A model generated the notes under the pieces. It made no database searches. It was given only the letters and a program-made list of their open reading frames with translations, and had not been told where the DNA came from. Shown piece by piece: positions 1-10,257 of a stretch of DNA of 64,000 bases. A program made the translations under genes and the position numbers. The first letter of the stretch is position 1; each line of letters opens with the position of its first letter. The stretch covers positions 186,001-250,000 of the forward strand of contig NW_025408677.1 of assembly GCF_020360975.1 (NCBI RefSeq), in the 5' to 3' direction. Origin of the DNA: Hirsutella rhossiliensis. Lineage: Eukaryota; Ascomycota; Sordariomycetes; Hypocreales; Ophiocordycipitaceae.

Positions 1-820
1 GCCAAATCGCGCATCAAGGTCTCCGCGACGTTCTCAGGAAGAAGGACGAGTTCCATTCCTTCATCCTGAGCATAAAGAACAAATTTGACGAAGACGTACG
101 AACCTTCCGGACTGAGAACAGCCGGATGGTCTGTCTGTATAACCTGCTCGAGGAAAAGCCCGCCGAGCACTTGAAACCCGCTTCTCCTCTGACACTCGAC
201 CCTTCTCTGGAGTGGCAGAGATGATCCAAGCCCTTGAGTCCGCCTATGGCAATCCGAATGAGCTTTCCGAGGCTCTTGACCGCCTGCAACGCCTCCAGTT
301 TACCGTGAATGGGAAGACCGACATTGTGGACTTTCTTGCGGAATTTGACTACTTAACTGCGACCGGTCGTGTGCCCGAGGACCAGATGAAGCATACCTTG
401 TGGCAGCACATCCCGGCCAACCTAGATAACAGCCTCTTGACCAAGACCCGTGACGAGTCCGTGACCTACGAGGTTTTCTGTGGGTTCATTAAGGACGCTG
501 TCCACTGCCAGAAGAGGAGTATGAGGCAGACACAGGACTCCCGCTCTTCCGACCGATCTCGCCGCGCGCCGACTAAGACTGCTCCGACTACCGCCAAGAC
601 TCCGAACAAGACCGGCTCGACCCCTATCACCTCGCGTGATGCTGGCAGAGCCTTGACCGACGATGAGAAAAGGGCCCATTGGGATAATGGCACCTGCTTT
701 ATTTGTGGAAAAACAGGGCACCTCTCTCGCGAGTGTCCCGACCGCACCCATGCTGTCTCCCGTGTCGCCTCCGTCCCTGTCCCTGCCAACGACTCTGATC
801 AAGATTCGGGAAACGAATAG
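1..820 (+). pseudogene. gag of copy A, 5' end outside window
   Basis: This is the capsid/nucleocapsid region of a chromovirus. The frame from 212 to 820 ends with a CCHC zinc knuckle of the form CFICGKTGHLSREC (CX2CX4HX4C, about 700-742), which in this family binds the element RNA. Before it lies a basic Ser/Thr-rich linker and a capsid-like helical stretch (ALESAYGNPNELSEALDRL). Upstream of 212 the same protein continues in other frames. Compared with copy C, one G is missing near 38-42 and one near 150-156, each inside a short G run. The stop TAG at 818-820 matches that of copy C. The frame is broken, so it is called a pseudogene, but the breaks are single-base homopolymer differences and could be assembly errors. 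Confidence 0.85.
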
Positions 821-837
821 GACCATCACAAGTCTCC

Positions 838-2959
838 TTGATGGTCCCTAAGGTGTCACAGATAGCGAGTAGGTCTAGCAAGTCATTCACTCAGCCAAGT
901 CAAGTCCAAGTGGATGGTGTGAGCCTACCTGCCCGCTCCCTCTGTGATACCGGAGCCGAAACCCGTTTGCTGGTTAGCCCAACCTTCGCCCAGTCCGCCG
1001 CCCAAAGACTCGGAGCCCAGATTAAGGAGCTCCCGAGTCGGATTCCCCAAGACTTCCGTGGAAAGCCAGCCGGCTATATCCAGAAACAGCTGGTCGCCAC
1101 TTTCGTCATCGATGGCCGTTCGTTCGCAAACGAGACATTTGATATAGCTGAGTGTGGCCATGATATCTTTATCGGTCTTTTCTGGATGCGGAGAAGCGCC
1201 TCCTGCTTGACTGCGCCGCCCGACAGATCATCTGGCCAGATGATCTTCCTGCCTCGCCAAGTTCTCCCGACGATCCAGCTCTCTCGTCAAGCCCCGCTCT
1301 CGGGTCGGATCGACCCTAAGATCCAGGCCGACGCTGAGAGGCGGAACCGCCTGCTCGAGAAAGAGGAGAAACGCTACCGGATCCTCCACAAGAACTGGCG
1401 CCGCTCTGATCAAGCTCCTCCGGCCTCTGTCCCGACCCCGTTACCGACTCCGTCTCCGTCGTTTCAGTCCAAGTCTCCGTCTGCCAAGAAGTCTGTCCGT
1501 TTTCAGCTCACGACCGCCCCTGCTACCGACTTCGTCTCCGTCGCCTCGGTCCAAGCCTCCGAAGATCAAGCCCTGATTAACGCTCTGGTCTGCCAAGTAG
1601 AGTCTCACGAGAGATTCGAACAGTGGAACGAACTCGAACCGTTGATGCCCCGGGATCCAGTCCAGCTCGAGCCAAGCTCCGGCCTTGACCAGACCGTCCC
1701 TAGTGCTCGAACCATTGCTAAAGTCTCCCGGATCAGAAGACCTACCAGGGACAAAGCATTCCGTTCCCTCAGGAGAAGACCCTGAGCATGTTGCTTGTGT
1801 CCGTAGTCGTCTACCGCCCCAGCTCACCCATCTAGAGGATTCTTCTCGAAGAAAGAGGCCCACCCTACCTTCGAGCCGACCCGGTCACGATGTAGTCCTA
1901 GAGCTTGAGAAGCCTCTTTCGCCGACAGGACCCCATCGTACCGCACGCCCGTTAAGTATCTGCCTCTAGAGAAGAGACTGTCGATCACCTCCGGAGATAG
2001 ACTTCATCGAGCCCGATCCGAGTCCGCACGCCGCATCCGTCCTCTTCGCTCCGAAACCGAACACGACCGCCCGCCGCTTCTGCATCGACTACCGTTGGAT
2101 GAACGATCATCTTAAAAGTCGCATCACGCCCGCTCCGTCCCTCGAAGGTACTGCTTTCGGTTGCCGTGAAGCTCAACGCTTTACGAAGATCGATGTGATC
2201 CAGGCCTTCCACCGTCTCCGCATGGACCCTGACTCCGAGTATTTGACCGCCTTTCGCACCCGTTTCGGAACTTTCCGCTGGAAAGTCCTCCCGTTCGGTC
2301 TGAAGGTAGGTCCCGCCTGGTTCCAGCAGTTTATCAACGCGCAGCTTCACGATCTCCTCGACCGGTGCGCCAGCGCCTACGCAGATGACGTCCTGATCTA
2401 CTCGGATAAAGAAGAAGACCACTGGAAAGACTGTCAAGAAGTGATCTGGCGACTCCATCAGGCCAACCTCCAGGGAGACATCAAGAAGTCTAGATTTAAC
2501 GTGACCAAGGTTGACTACCTCGGCGTTCTGCTTGAAGCCGGTGTGGGCCTTAGTGTCGACCCTCGGAAAGTTCGATCGATACAAGACTGGAAGTTTGAAG
2601 ACCTCCGAGACCGCACCGCGATCCGATCATTCGTTGGCCTATGCAACTTCATCCGTGTTTTCTGCTACCACGCCTCGGGAGTGGCAGAACCCTTGAACCG
2701 GTTGCTTAAGAAGGATGTTGCCTTTGTGATGGGCCCGGAGCAACGCGAAGCATTTGATCAACTCAAGCGCCTGGCTATCGAAGCCCCGGTCCTCGCCTTC
2801 TTTAGACCAGAACTGCCGACCCGACTGGAGACCGATGCCTCCCGGAATGCCACAGCTGGTGTTCTATGGCAGGAACAGCCTGATCAGACCTGGAAGCCCG
2901 TTGGATTCTTCTCTAGGACCATGACCCCGGCCGAGCGAGCCTACCCAATCCAAGATCAG
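838..2959 (+). pseudogene. pol of copy A: protease, RT, start of RNase H
   Basis: After the gag stop, a shifted frame begins at 838. The aspartic protease signature LCDTGAETRLLV lies at about 940-975. A Pro/Ser-rich linker follows, and the frame breaks near 1790. The reverse transcriptase is read from about 2090 to 2950, with the motif A region FTKIDVIQAFHRL, the LPFGLKVGPAWFQQFIN block and the catalytic box YADDVLIYS (about 2377-2403). RNase H begins with LETDASRNATAGVLW (about 2836-2880) and is cut by the LTR at 2960. The integrase and chromodomain seen in copy C are absent. The unit therefore cannot encode a full replication set. Confidence 0.87.
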
Positions 2960-3181
2960 TGTCACGACCCTGGGCGCCAGCGTAGAGCCGCCAGCGCAGC
3001 ACCTCACCAGTGTCACGTGCCCAAGCAGCATCACGTGCCCACGCGCGACCTCGTGTCTATATAAGGGCCCGCTCGGTCGTGTAGTCTAGTCTTCCTTTCT
3101 TGCTCCTTAGCTTTGAGTCTTTGTTCATAGTGCCAATACATCTTTATAGCCGTCAAGGCTCGTATGTGCCTGGCCGTAACA
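2960..3181 (+). repeat. LTR shared by copies A and B
   Basis: 222 bp starting TGTCACGACC and ending CCGTAACA. It contains two CACGTG hexamers inside a direct repeat, then tatataag, then the agctttgagt block used for self-priming. It differs from the LTR at 4062-4283 by one base that I can see (t/c in the 'gagtcttYgttc' stretch). It differs from the C-type LTR at several places near the left end, so two subfamilies are present. Confidence 0.95.
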
Positions 3182-3711
3182 CTACTCAAAGCTCAATCTT
3201 CGCGTGCCCCGCGAAACAAATATAGGCAACCTTCGCGTGCCCCGCGATAAACAAATAGGCACCCACAACCTGGTCCTTCGCGCTGGACTGAAAACTCGTG
3301 CACTCCGACCGACCGTTGACCCGTTGCACTAAGGACTGTGCCCCGACTCAACACCGACCGACCCTCCTGTGTGTGATCAGGAGCCCGACCGATTCGCTTC
3401 GTTAAGGACTGCGTTGCGAATCACTTCCGACCCCTCTGTATGTGATCAGAGGGTTGACTGTCCGTGAGGACACTCGACCAAGCCCTCCGAAGGTACTGGA
3501 GGCACCTGTCGACTCGTCTGCGTGTGCAGCTCGGCTCGGCCTTGACCCGCGCACGCACTAAGGACTGTGCAGCGCATCGACCCGTTCCTCTTCCTAAAGA
3601 CTGGAAAGGAACAACCTCCGCCTGTCGACTTGACCCTCCTGTGTGTGATCAGGAGGTTTGGCCCACCGATTCGCTTCGTGTTGGATTCGACCCCGACTCG
3701 CCCTTGACTAG
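3182..3711 (+). other. Structured leader of copy B: PBS plus serial stem-loops
   Basis: The 10-base PBS actcaaagct lies at 3184-3193. After it come perfect or near-perfect stem-loops separated by short 'cgacc'-type spacers: 3199-3215 (ttcgcg/cgcgaa, loop tgccc), a near copy at 3233-3247, 3364-3383 (ctcctg/caggag), 3432-3453 (ccctctg/cagaggg), 3459-3472 (tgtcc-gtga-ggaca) and 3635-3656 (cctcctg/caggagg). A gattcgc/gcgaatc pair lies in between. No reading frame of note was found. It probably acts as a packaging or translation leader, by inference only. Confidence 0.6.
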
Positions 3712-3972
3712 GTGATGCCGAAGAAACTCGACTACGGACCCCCGACAAGGAAGTCAGTCCGTACGGCATCGCAAGTGCCTGATCAAGGCCCCTCGACCCA
3801 AGACCAAGACCAAGACTCGACCCCGATTCTCCAGCTGCAAGAGGAGACGTCGGCCTCAATCGAAGACCCGCCAACGATGGCCCAAGTGACGGCTCAGCTG
3901 GCCGCCCGTCAACCTGCAATACTGGATCGAATGTGCTGCAGCGGAGGAGGGCTGCGAGGAACGAGACGATGA
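3712..3972 (+). pseudogene. Fused gag N-terminus and pol C-terminal tail of copy B
   Basis: The 86-codon frame starts with MPKKLDYGPPTRKSVR, the position equivalent to the gag start of copy C (RRSTRLAGQ). It runs through a Gln/Asp-rich stretch to AQVTAQLAAR. At about 3905 it crosses into the sequence that ends pol in copy C, here read out of frame. The product would be a short gag fragment with a nonsense tail. The junction lies at a short shared 'ccgtcaacctg'-like sequence, consistent with template switching during reverse transcription or a microhomology deletion. No function is expected beyond being a by-product. Confidence 0.7.
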
Positions 3973-4061
3973 CGACACAGCAGAGAAAGCCGTGAAACCA
4001 AGAAGCCGCCGCCACGACTGACTACCTTGATACGCATATCAAGGCCTTAGACGGGGGGCAG

Positions 4062-4283
4062 TGTCACGACCCTGGGCGCCAGCGTAGAGCCGCCAGCGCA
4101 GCACCTCACCAGTGTCACGTGCCCAAGCAGCATCACGTGCCCACGCGCGACCTCGTGTCTATATAAGGGCCCGCTCGGTCGTGTAGTCTAGTCTTCCTTT
4201 CTTGCTCCTTAGCTTTGAGTCTTCGTTCATAGTGCCAATACATCTTTATAGCCGTCAAGGCTCGTATGTGCCTGGCCGTAACA
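4062..4283 (+). repeat. Right LTR of copy B
   Basis: 222 bp, TGTCACGACC...CCGTAACA, preceded by the polypurine tract 'agacggggggcag'. Immediately to the right, 'gacaggaggaggggg' is Helitron H1 sequence that aligns with about 34915 in H3. The LTR array therefore sits inside the accessory gene of H1, and the rest of that gene should lie left of the window. Confidence 0.95.
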
Positions 4284-5573
4284 GACAGGAGGAGGGGGCG
4301 GCGGGGCCGACGGTGTCCGAAGACGAAGAAGGCGGCGAATGCTGCTGCTGTAGTAAGCGCGCCCTCTTCATGGGCGTATCGGCAAGGGCCGGGTGGGAGC
4401 GCTTAGGCGGCGGCGTGACGGGGTCGGGGGCGGTCGGGGCCGAGGCCGAGGAAGGGGGGGCCGACGTGGCCGAGGCCGGCGCGGCAACGGAGTACAAGGC
4501 GGCGCGGACGGAATCGAAGGTAGAGGAGGCGGATGGGGTCTGGCGCCTAAGGGGCGTAGCGAGGGGGGAAGCCGAGGCGGCGGCGGCGGCCGAGGGCCTA
4601 TCGACAAAGGTCCAGCTGTCCGGGACGATGATAAAGACGTAATCGCGCTCCGAGCCCGGGGGGGAGAGCATAACGCGGTGGTCGAGAAGGCCGACGACCT
4701 TTCCGGTGCAGGTAAAGGGGACGCCGGGCAGGAAGGAAGAGTTAGGCTTTTCAGCGATTTTCTTGCATAGCACGGCCCAAGGGTTAACGTAGACGGGAAA
4801 GATAACAAAGACCTCGAAGGGGTGGTAGCCCTTAAATGGAATCCTGTCCGGCAGGCCAGGGGCGATGTAGGTCGTGAGCCGGACGAAGCCGCAGCAGCGG
4901 AGCTGGTCGGGCCCGAGACCGGGCAGGAAGTCTGGACGTAGGAGGTCGAGGCCAGGCCCGGCTACTGCGCCATGGAAGGAGACAACGGGAGGCGTAGACG
5001 GGAACTGGCCGCTAGAGGCCAAGGAGCGCGGCAGGACGCTAGGGGGCAAAGTCAGCGGGGCGGTGGGTGAGGAGGCGCATTAAAATGAAAAGGGGAAGGG
5101 GGCCCACGGCTGGTAACCTTGGTCGCGGACAATAAGGGCGGGCACGGTGTAGAGAATAGTATCGTCCGGGCCGGCCTCGAGCCCGTCGCGGCGCTCCACC
5201 TCCCAGGAGAGGGCGTAGGGGTGAACGCGGCCGCTCATAAAGAACCACTGCTCGGACCAGTCTGTATCGACGACCGGCTGGCCGTAGATGGAGAGGTTTA
5301 GACTAAAGAAGAGGGAGGGCCCTAGATCGTCGCCCTCGGCCCGGAGGGGTGCATACTCCGACTCTAGCAGCCACGAGGGCACCGGCAGGAGGACTCGGGC
5401 GATGGCTTCGGCGTTAAGGCCTCTGATGCGGTGCTCGTCCTGGTGGGCAAACCTCGCGGGGCAGTCAGGCTGGGCGAAGAACATCATGGACATGTCGCCG
5501 CCCGCGCCCTTGCTAGTGACAAGGGGCTTGCGGAGGTGCGGGCAGAGCTGTCCGCCGACGGAGACGAAGACAT
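4284..5573 (-). pseudogene. Helitron accessory gene, H1 copy (3' end truncated)
   Basis: Two exons on the minus strand, 5573-5108 and 5038-4284, with an intron at 5039-5107. The intron has donor gtgggc, branch gctgac and acceptor ccctag, and joining is in frame (GYQP then VLPRSLAS). Exon 1 encodes a compact domain (FFAQPDCPARFAH ... GRVHPYALSWEVERRDGL ... VPALIVRDQGYQ). Exon 2 encodes a second domain (PPVVSFHG ... YVNPWAVLCKKIAEK ... PFTCTGKVVGLLDHRVM ... FIIVPDSWTFVD), then a Ser/Pro-rich tail with a basic patch (KRSHPALADTPMKRARL). I do not recognise the family. The second domain has the alternating beta pattern of an OB-fold, which would suit a single-strand DNA-binding partner, but this is inference. 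One C is missing near 5545 after the ATG relative to H3. The C-terminal tail is cut at 4284 by the LTR. Confidence 0.72.
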
Positions 5574-5941
5574 GGCGAGGCCGTGTAGTGGAAGAGCAAC
5601 GTTGCCGGAGCGAAGCTATAAGCGGCGAGGAATAGGGCAGGAGTGCTCCTACCAATATGCCGTCTTAAGAGTTTAGTGTAGTAGGAAGGGCTAATGGCCG
5701 TGGTGTATAAGAGAAGTCAAAGGATCCTAAACGAAGAAGCAACGTAGCGTCAGCGGTAGGCTAAGATAAGGAGCCTATATAAAGGAGGTCTATAAGATGC
5801 GTATATAGAACAATGCGACAAGAGGAGAAGAGGAAACTTCGAAAGGCGGTCTAGTAAGACGTAGAGGGTTTTAAGACAAGCAGGACGCGCGAAGCTATGT
5901 TCGAGGAGAAGGAGGCAGACTTATTCGCAACACGTGTAAGA
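5574..5941. other. H1 spacer, left part
   Basis: This is the non-coding spacer between the divergent accessory and RepHel genes. It closely matches 36195-36565 of H3. It contains tataaa-like stretches (tatataaag near 5775) that could serve the accessory gene. It ends at 5937-5941 with taaga, the target-site duplication of element C. Confidence 0.6.
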
Positions 5942-6162
5942 TGTCACGACCCTGGGCGCCGGCGTAGAGAGCCAGCGCAGAACCTCACCAGTGTCACGTG
6001 CCCAAGCAGCATCACGTGCCCACGCGCGACCTCGTGTCTATATAAGGGCCCGCTCGGTCGTGTAGTCTAGTCTTCCTTTCTTGCTCCTTAGCTTTGAGTC
6101 TTTGTTCATAGTGCCAATACATCTTTATAGCCGTCAAGGCTCGTATGTGCCTGGCCGTAACA
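5942..6162 (+). repeat. 5' LTR of element C
   Basis: 221 bp, TGTCACGACC...CCGTAACA. Two CACGTG hexamers (5995-6000 and 6013-6018) lie in a direct repeat of 'tcacgtgccca', a typical basic helix-loop-helix factor site. A TATA box tatataa is at 6039-6045. The block agctttgagt at 6090-6099, about 50 bp after the TATA box, is the reverse complement of the PBS, so the RNA probably starts at or near it. Confidence 0.95.
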
Positions 6163-6474
6163 CTACTCAAAGCTCAATAAGATCGCTTGCCAGCGATTAA
6201 GCAAATAGGCACCGAGCTTTCACGTCACACGCGCCTGACGTAAATCCAGCGCATCCGTTCTGACCGTTCCGACCAAGACTCCGACCACCGACCAAGTGAT
6301 CCTCAAGGCTGAGATCACGTCCGTTCCGACCAAGACTACGCGTGTGTGTAGCCGTCCGACCAACCGTTCCGACCAAGGGATTCGTCCCGTCTGACCTCCG
6401 ACCGTCCCTGCTCGTGCAGGCATCTGACCGTGATTCCGCGTGGTATCATTTCCGACACCTATCACCTCGCGACT
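6163..6474 (+). other. Leader of element C with PBS and stem-loops
   Basis: The leader starts with the PBS, followed by a hairpin at 6182-6197 (atcgct-tgcc-agcgat). This corresponds in place and loop to the ttcgcg-tgccc-cgcgaa hairpins of copy B. A second stem is acgtca (6222-6227) with tgacgt (6236-6241). Further small hairpins such as ggga-ttcg-tccc and cctgc-tcgt-gcagg are separated by repeated 'ccgacc' spacers up to the gag start. No protein is encoded. Confidence 0.6.
6165..6174 (+). promoter_or_regulatory. Self-priming primer-binding site of element C
   Basis: actcaaagct lies 2 bases after the 5' LTR and is the exact reverse complement of agctttgagt (6090-6099) inside the LTR. This is the arrangement of Tf1/sushi-type elements, whose RNA 5' end folds back to prime minus-strand synthesis instead of using a tRNA. 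The same pair is present in copy B. Confidence 0.7.
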
Positions 6475-7615
6475 ATGATATCCGAGGAAGCCCTGCCCTC
6501 TGATCAGCCTCGCCGTTCCACCCGGCTTGCTGGCCAAGCCACTGAATCCGAAATAGTAGCCATGGCTGCCCCGAGCCCCCAAGACGCTCTCATCCGCGAG
6601 ATGAGGGAACAGATTGCGGCCTTAACGGCCCGTCTAAATGAACGCTCTCTGTCTGTTGAATCAAATCGACAGCACCGGGAGCCCTCGACTGCTTTTGCCG
6701 GCCCAAATGGCCCGGCCTTCCGACCAACAGGCAAAGCTGCCTGGCCTGTTTTTGCCCCTTCCCAGAGGGCAAGAACCCGAGTACAGCGACGCCGCCAAAT
6801 CGCGCATCAAGGCCTCCGCGACGTTCTCAGGGAAGAAGGACGAGTTCCATTCCTTCATCCTGAGCATAAAGAACAAATTTGACGAAGACGTACGAACCTT
6901 CCGGACTGAGAACAGCCGGATGGTCTGTCTGTATAACCTGCTCGAGGGAAAAGCCCGCCGAGCACTTGAAACCCGCTTCTCCTCTGACACTCGACCCTTC
7001 TCTGGAGTGGCAGAGATGATCCAAGCCCTCGAGTCCGCCTATGGCAATCCGAATGAGCTTTCCGAGGCTCTTGACCGCCTGCAACGCCTCCAGTTTACCG
7101 TGAATGGGAAGACCGACATTGTGGACTTCCTTGCGGAATTTGACTACTTAACTGCGACCGGTCGTGTGCCCGAGGACCAGATGAAGCATACCTTGTGGCA
7201 GCACATCCCGGCCAACCTAGATAACAGCCTCTTGACCAAGACCCGTGACGAGTCCGTGACCTACGAGGTTTTCTGTGGGTTCATTAAGGACGCTGTCCAC
7301 TGCCAGAAGAGGAGTATGAGGCAGACACAGGACTCCCGCTCTTCCGACCGATCTCGCCGCGCGCCGACTAAGACTGCTCCGACTACCGCCAAGACTCCGA
7401 ACAAGACCGGCTCGACCCCTATCACCTCGCGTGATGCTGGCAGAGCCTTGACCGACGATGAGAAAAGGGTCCATTGGGATAATGGCACCTGCTTTATTTG
7501 TGGAAAAACAGGGCACCTCTCTCGCGACTGTCCCGACCGCACCCATGCTGTCTCCCGTGTCGCCTCCGTCCCTGTCCCTGCCAACGACTCTGATCAAGAT
7601 TCGGGAAACGAATAG
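6475..7615 (+). pseudogene. gag of element C
   Basis: The likely start is the ATG at 6475 (MISEEALPSDQPRRSTRLAG), chosen because copy B keeps a similar basic motif just after its own start. This frame runs to 6882, but the capsid region (SRIKASATFSGKKDEFHSF ... VRTFRTENSRMVCLYNLLEG) is in the frame of 6638-7615. One frame change is therefore needed between about 6640 and 6780. The capsid region leads to a basic linker and the CCHC knuckle CFICGKTGHLSRDC (about 7495-7536). The stop is TAG at 7613-7615. The pol frame opens at 7633 in the -1 frame relative to gag, so the two are separate frames; frameshifting or re-initiation would be needed. Confidence 0.85.
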
Positions 7616-7632
7616 GACCATCACAAGACTCC

Positions 7633-10049
7633 TTGATGGTCCCTAAGGTGTCACAGATAGCGAGTAGGTCTAGCAAGTCATTCACTCTGCCAAGTCAAGT
7701 CCAAGTGGATGGTGTGAGCTTACCTGCCCGCTCCCTCTGTGATACCGGAGCCGAAACCCGTTTGCTGGTTAGCCCAACCTTCGCCCAGTCCGCCGCCCAA
7801 AGACTCGGAGCCCAGATTAAGGAGCTCCGAGTCGGATTCCTCCAAGACTTCCGTGGAAAGCCAGCCGGCTATATCCAGAAACAGCTGGTCGCCACTTTCG
7901 TCATCGATGGCCGTTCGTTCGCAAACGAGACATTTGATATAGCTGAGTGTGGCCATGATATCTTTATCGGTCTTTTCTGGATGCGGGAGAAGCGCCTCCT
8001 GCTTGACTGCGCCGCCCGACAGATCATCTGGCCAGATGATCTTCCTGCCCTCGCCAAGTTCTCCCCGACGATCCAGCTCTCTCGTCAAGCCCCGCTCTCG
8101 GGTCGGATCGACCCTAAGATCCAGGCCGACGCTGAGAGGCGGAACCGCCTGCTCGAGAAAGAGGAGAAACGCTACCGGATCCTCCACAAGAACTGGCGCC
8201 GCTCTGATCAAGCTCCTCCGGCCTCTGTCCCGACCCCGTTACCGACTCCGTCTCCGTCGTTTCAGTCCAAGTCTCCGTCTGCCAAGAAGTCTGTCCGTTT
8301 TCAGCTCACGACCGCCCTGCTACCGACTTCGTCTCCGTCGCCTCGGTCCAAGCCTCCGAAGATCAAGCCCTGATTAACGCCCTGGTCTGCCAAGTAGAGT
8401 CTCACGAGAGATTCGAACAGTGGAACGAACTCGAACCGTTGATGCCCCGGGATCCAGTCCAGCTCGAGCCAAGCTCCGGCCTTGACCAGACCGTCCCTAG
8501 TGCTCGAACCGTTGCTAAAGTCTCCCGGATCAGAAGACCTACCAGGACAAAGCATTCCGTTCCTCAGGAGAAGACCCTGAGCATGTTGCTTGTGTCCGTA
8601 GTCGTCTACCGCCCCAGCTCACCCATCTAGAGGGATTCTTCTCGAAGAAAGAGGCCCACACCCTACCTTCGAGCCGACCCGGTCACGATGTAGTCCTAGA
8701 GCTTGAGAAGCCTCTTTCGCCGACAGGACCCCATCGTACCGCACGCCCGTTAAGTATCTGCCTCTAGAGAAAGAGACTGTCGATCACCTCCGGAGATAGA
8801 CTTCATCGAGCCCGATCCGAGTCCGCACGCCGCTTCTGTCCTCTTCGTCCCGAAACCTATCACGTCCCCCCGCCGCTTCTGCATCGACTACCGTTGGATG
8901 AACGATCATCTTAAAAGTCGCATCACGCCCGCTCCGTCCCTCGAAGGTACTGCTTGGTTGCCGTGAAGCTCAACGCTTCACGAAGATCGATGTGATCCAG
9001 GCCTTCCACCGTCTCCGCATGGACCCTGACTCGAGTATTTGACCGCCTTTCGCACCCGTTTCGGAACTTTCCGCTGGAAAGTCCTCCCGTTCGGTCTGAA
9101 GGTAGGTCCCGCCTGGTTCCAGCAGTTTATCAACGCGCAGCTTCACGATCTCCTCGACCGGTGCGCCAGCGCCTACGCAGATGACGTCCTGATCTACTCG
9201 GATAAAGAAGAAGACCACTGGAAAGACTGTCAAGAAGTGATCTGGCGACTCCATCAGGCCAACCTCCAGGGAGACATCAAGAAGTCTAGATTTAACGTGA
9301 CCAAGGTTGACTACCTCGGCGTTCTGCTTGAAGCCGGTGTGGGCCTTAGTGTCGACCCTCGGAAAGTTCGATCGATACAAGACTGGAAGTTTGAAGACCT
9401 CCGAGACCGCACCGCGATCCGATCATTCGTTGGCCTATGCAACTTCATCCGTGTTTTCTGCTACCACGCCTCCGGAGTGGCAGAACCCTTGAACCGGTTG
9501 CTTAAGAAGGATGTTGCCTTTGTGATGGGCCCGGAGCAACGCGAAGCATTTGATCAACTCAAGCGCCTGGCTATCGAAGCCCCGGTCCTCGCCTTCTTTA
9601 GACCAGAACTGCCGACCCGACTGGAGACCGATGCCTCCCGGAATGCCACAGCTGGTGTTCTATGGCAGGAACAGCCTGATCAGACCTGGAAGCCCGTTGG
9701 ATTCTTCTCTAAGACCATGACCCCGGCCGAGCGAGCCTACCCAATCCAAGATCGAGCTCCTCGCCGTCGTACAGAGTCTAGAGCACTTCTACCCAGAGCT
9801 CTTAGGCCAGAAGTTCGATGTGATCACCGATCACGAAGCCTTAGTCCATTTCTCTACGAAGCGCCTGCTCTCGGTACGACAGATCAGATGGTCCGACTTT
9901 CTCGCCCAGTTCGACATCCGTTTCTCTACCGCCCCGGTCGACTGAACGTAGTCGCCGATGCCCTCTCCAGGAAGACAGCGGAGCTCCCTACCGTAAAGGC
10001 CCGGGAAGCCGAGGAACGCACGGTGACCCTGATCCTCCGGAAAGGCTAG
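7633..10049 (+). pseudogene. pol of element C: protease, RT, RNase H
   Basis: The protease motif LCDTGAETRLLV (about 7735-7770) is followed by a Pro/Ser linker. The frame breaks near 8320, again in the linker near 8570, and again in RT motif A near 8957 and 9035. From 9039 a long frame carries the thumb-side RT blocks, the catalytic YADDVLIYS (about 9172-9198) and RNase H LETDASRNATAGVLW. Another break near 9752 shifts the remaining RNase H/connection region (ELLAVVQSLEHFYPEL, then RWSDFLAQFDIRFLYRPG), which ends NVVADALSRK. Most breaks are single-base differences relative to copy A, which is itself broken elsewhere. Confidence 0.87.
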
Positions 10050-10257
10050 GCTTCGCGACCGACTCTCTAGACCCTACGGCCGCCGGCAACCTGCCCCTCA
10101 GAACTTTAGTCCCGAACCTAAGCCTACTAGACCATTAGTTCTGAGGGCCACGAGTGCCCTACAGACCCCAGAAGACCGAGGGATACAGCAGACGCCCGAT
10201 CAAGACCGCCCAGAACTAGACCCGAACTCGGTCCCGAAGGGAGCCGAACTCGTTTCG

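Larger units (their letters stand above)
1..2959 (+). mobile_element. Ty3/Gypsy chromovirus copy A, internal fragment
   Basis: This fragment aligns with positions about 6793-9753 of the complete element C. It runs from inside gag, cut by the window edge, through protease and reverse transcriptase into the start of RNase H. It stops after 'caatccaagatc', and an LTR begins directly at 2960, so about 2 kb (end of RNase H, integrase, chromodomain, polypurine tract) is missing. No 5' LTR is visible because it would lie left of the window. I infer an internal deletion, or recombination that joined this unit to copy B through a shared LTR. Confidence 0.88.
2960..4283 (+). mobile_element. Deletion-derivative chromovirus copy B (LTR-leader-gag start-pol end-LTR)
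   Basis: Two 222-bp LTRs (2960-3181 and 4062-4283) flank only 880 bp. The inside holds the primer-binding site, a long structured leader, the first ~65 codons of gag, and then, fused at 'cccgtcaacctg', the last ~120 bp of pol and the polypurine tract as in copy C (from about 11639). Everything needed in cis is kept and everything encoded is lost, which is the layout of a non-autonomous derivative that could be moved by an intact relative. The left LTR is also the right end of copy A. The right LTR joins Helitron H1 DNA. The pentamers outside the LTRs (atcag, gacag) do not match, so the LTR-to-LTR unit was not a simple insertion. Confidence 0.85.

Noticed and set aside
2960..4283. Copy B as a simple solo insertion into copy A
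   Set aside because: The pentamers outside its LTRs (atcag, gacag) differ and copy A does not resume after 4283, so a shared-LTR array fits better.
4393..4770. Gly/Arg-rich plus-strand frame of 125 codons
   Set aside because: Antisense to the low-complexity tail of the accessory gene. Repeats of GGR come from a GC-rich strand, not from a gene.
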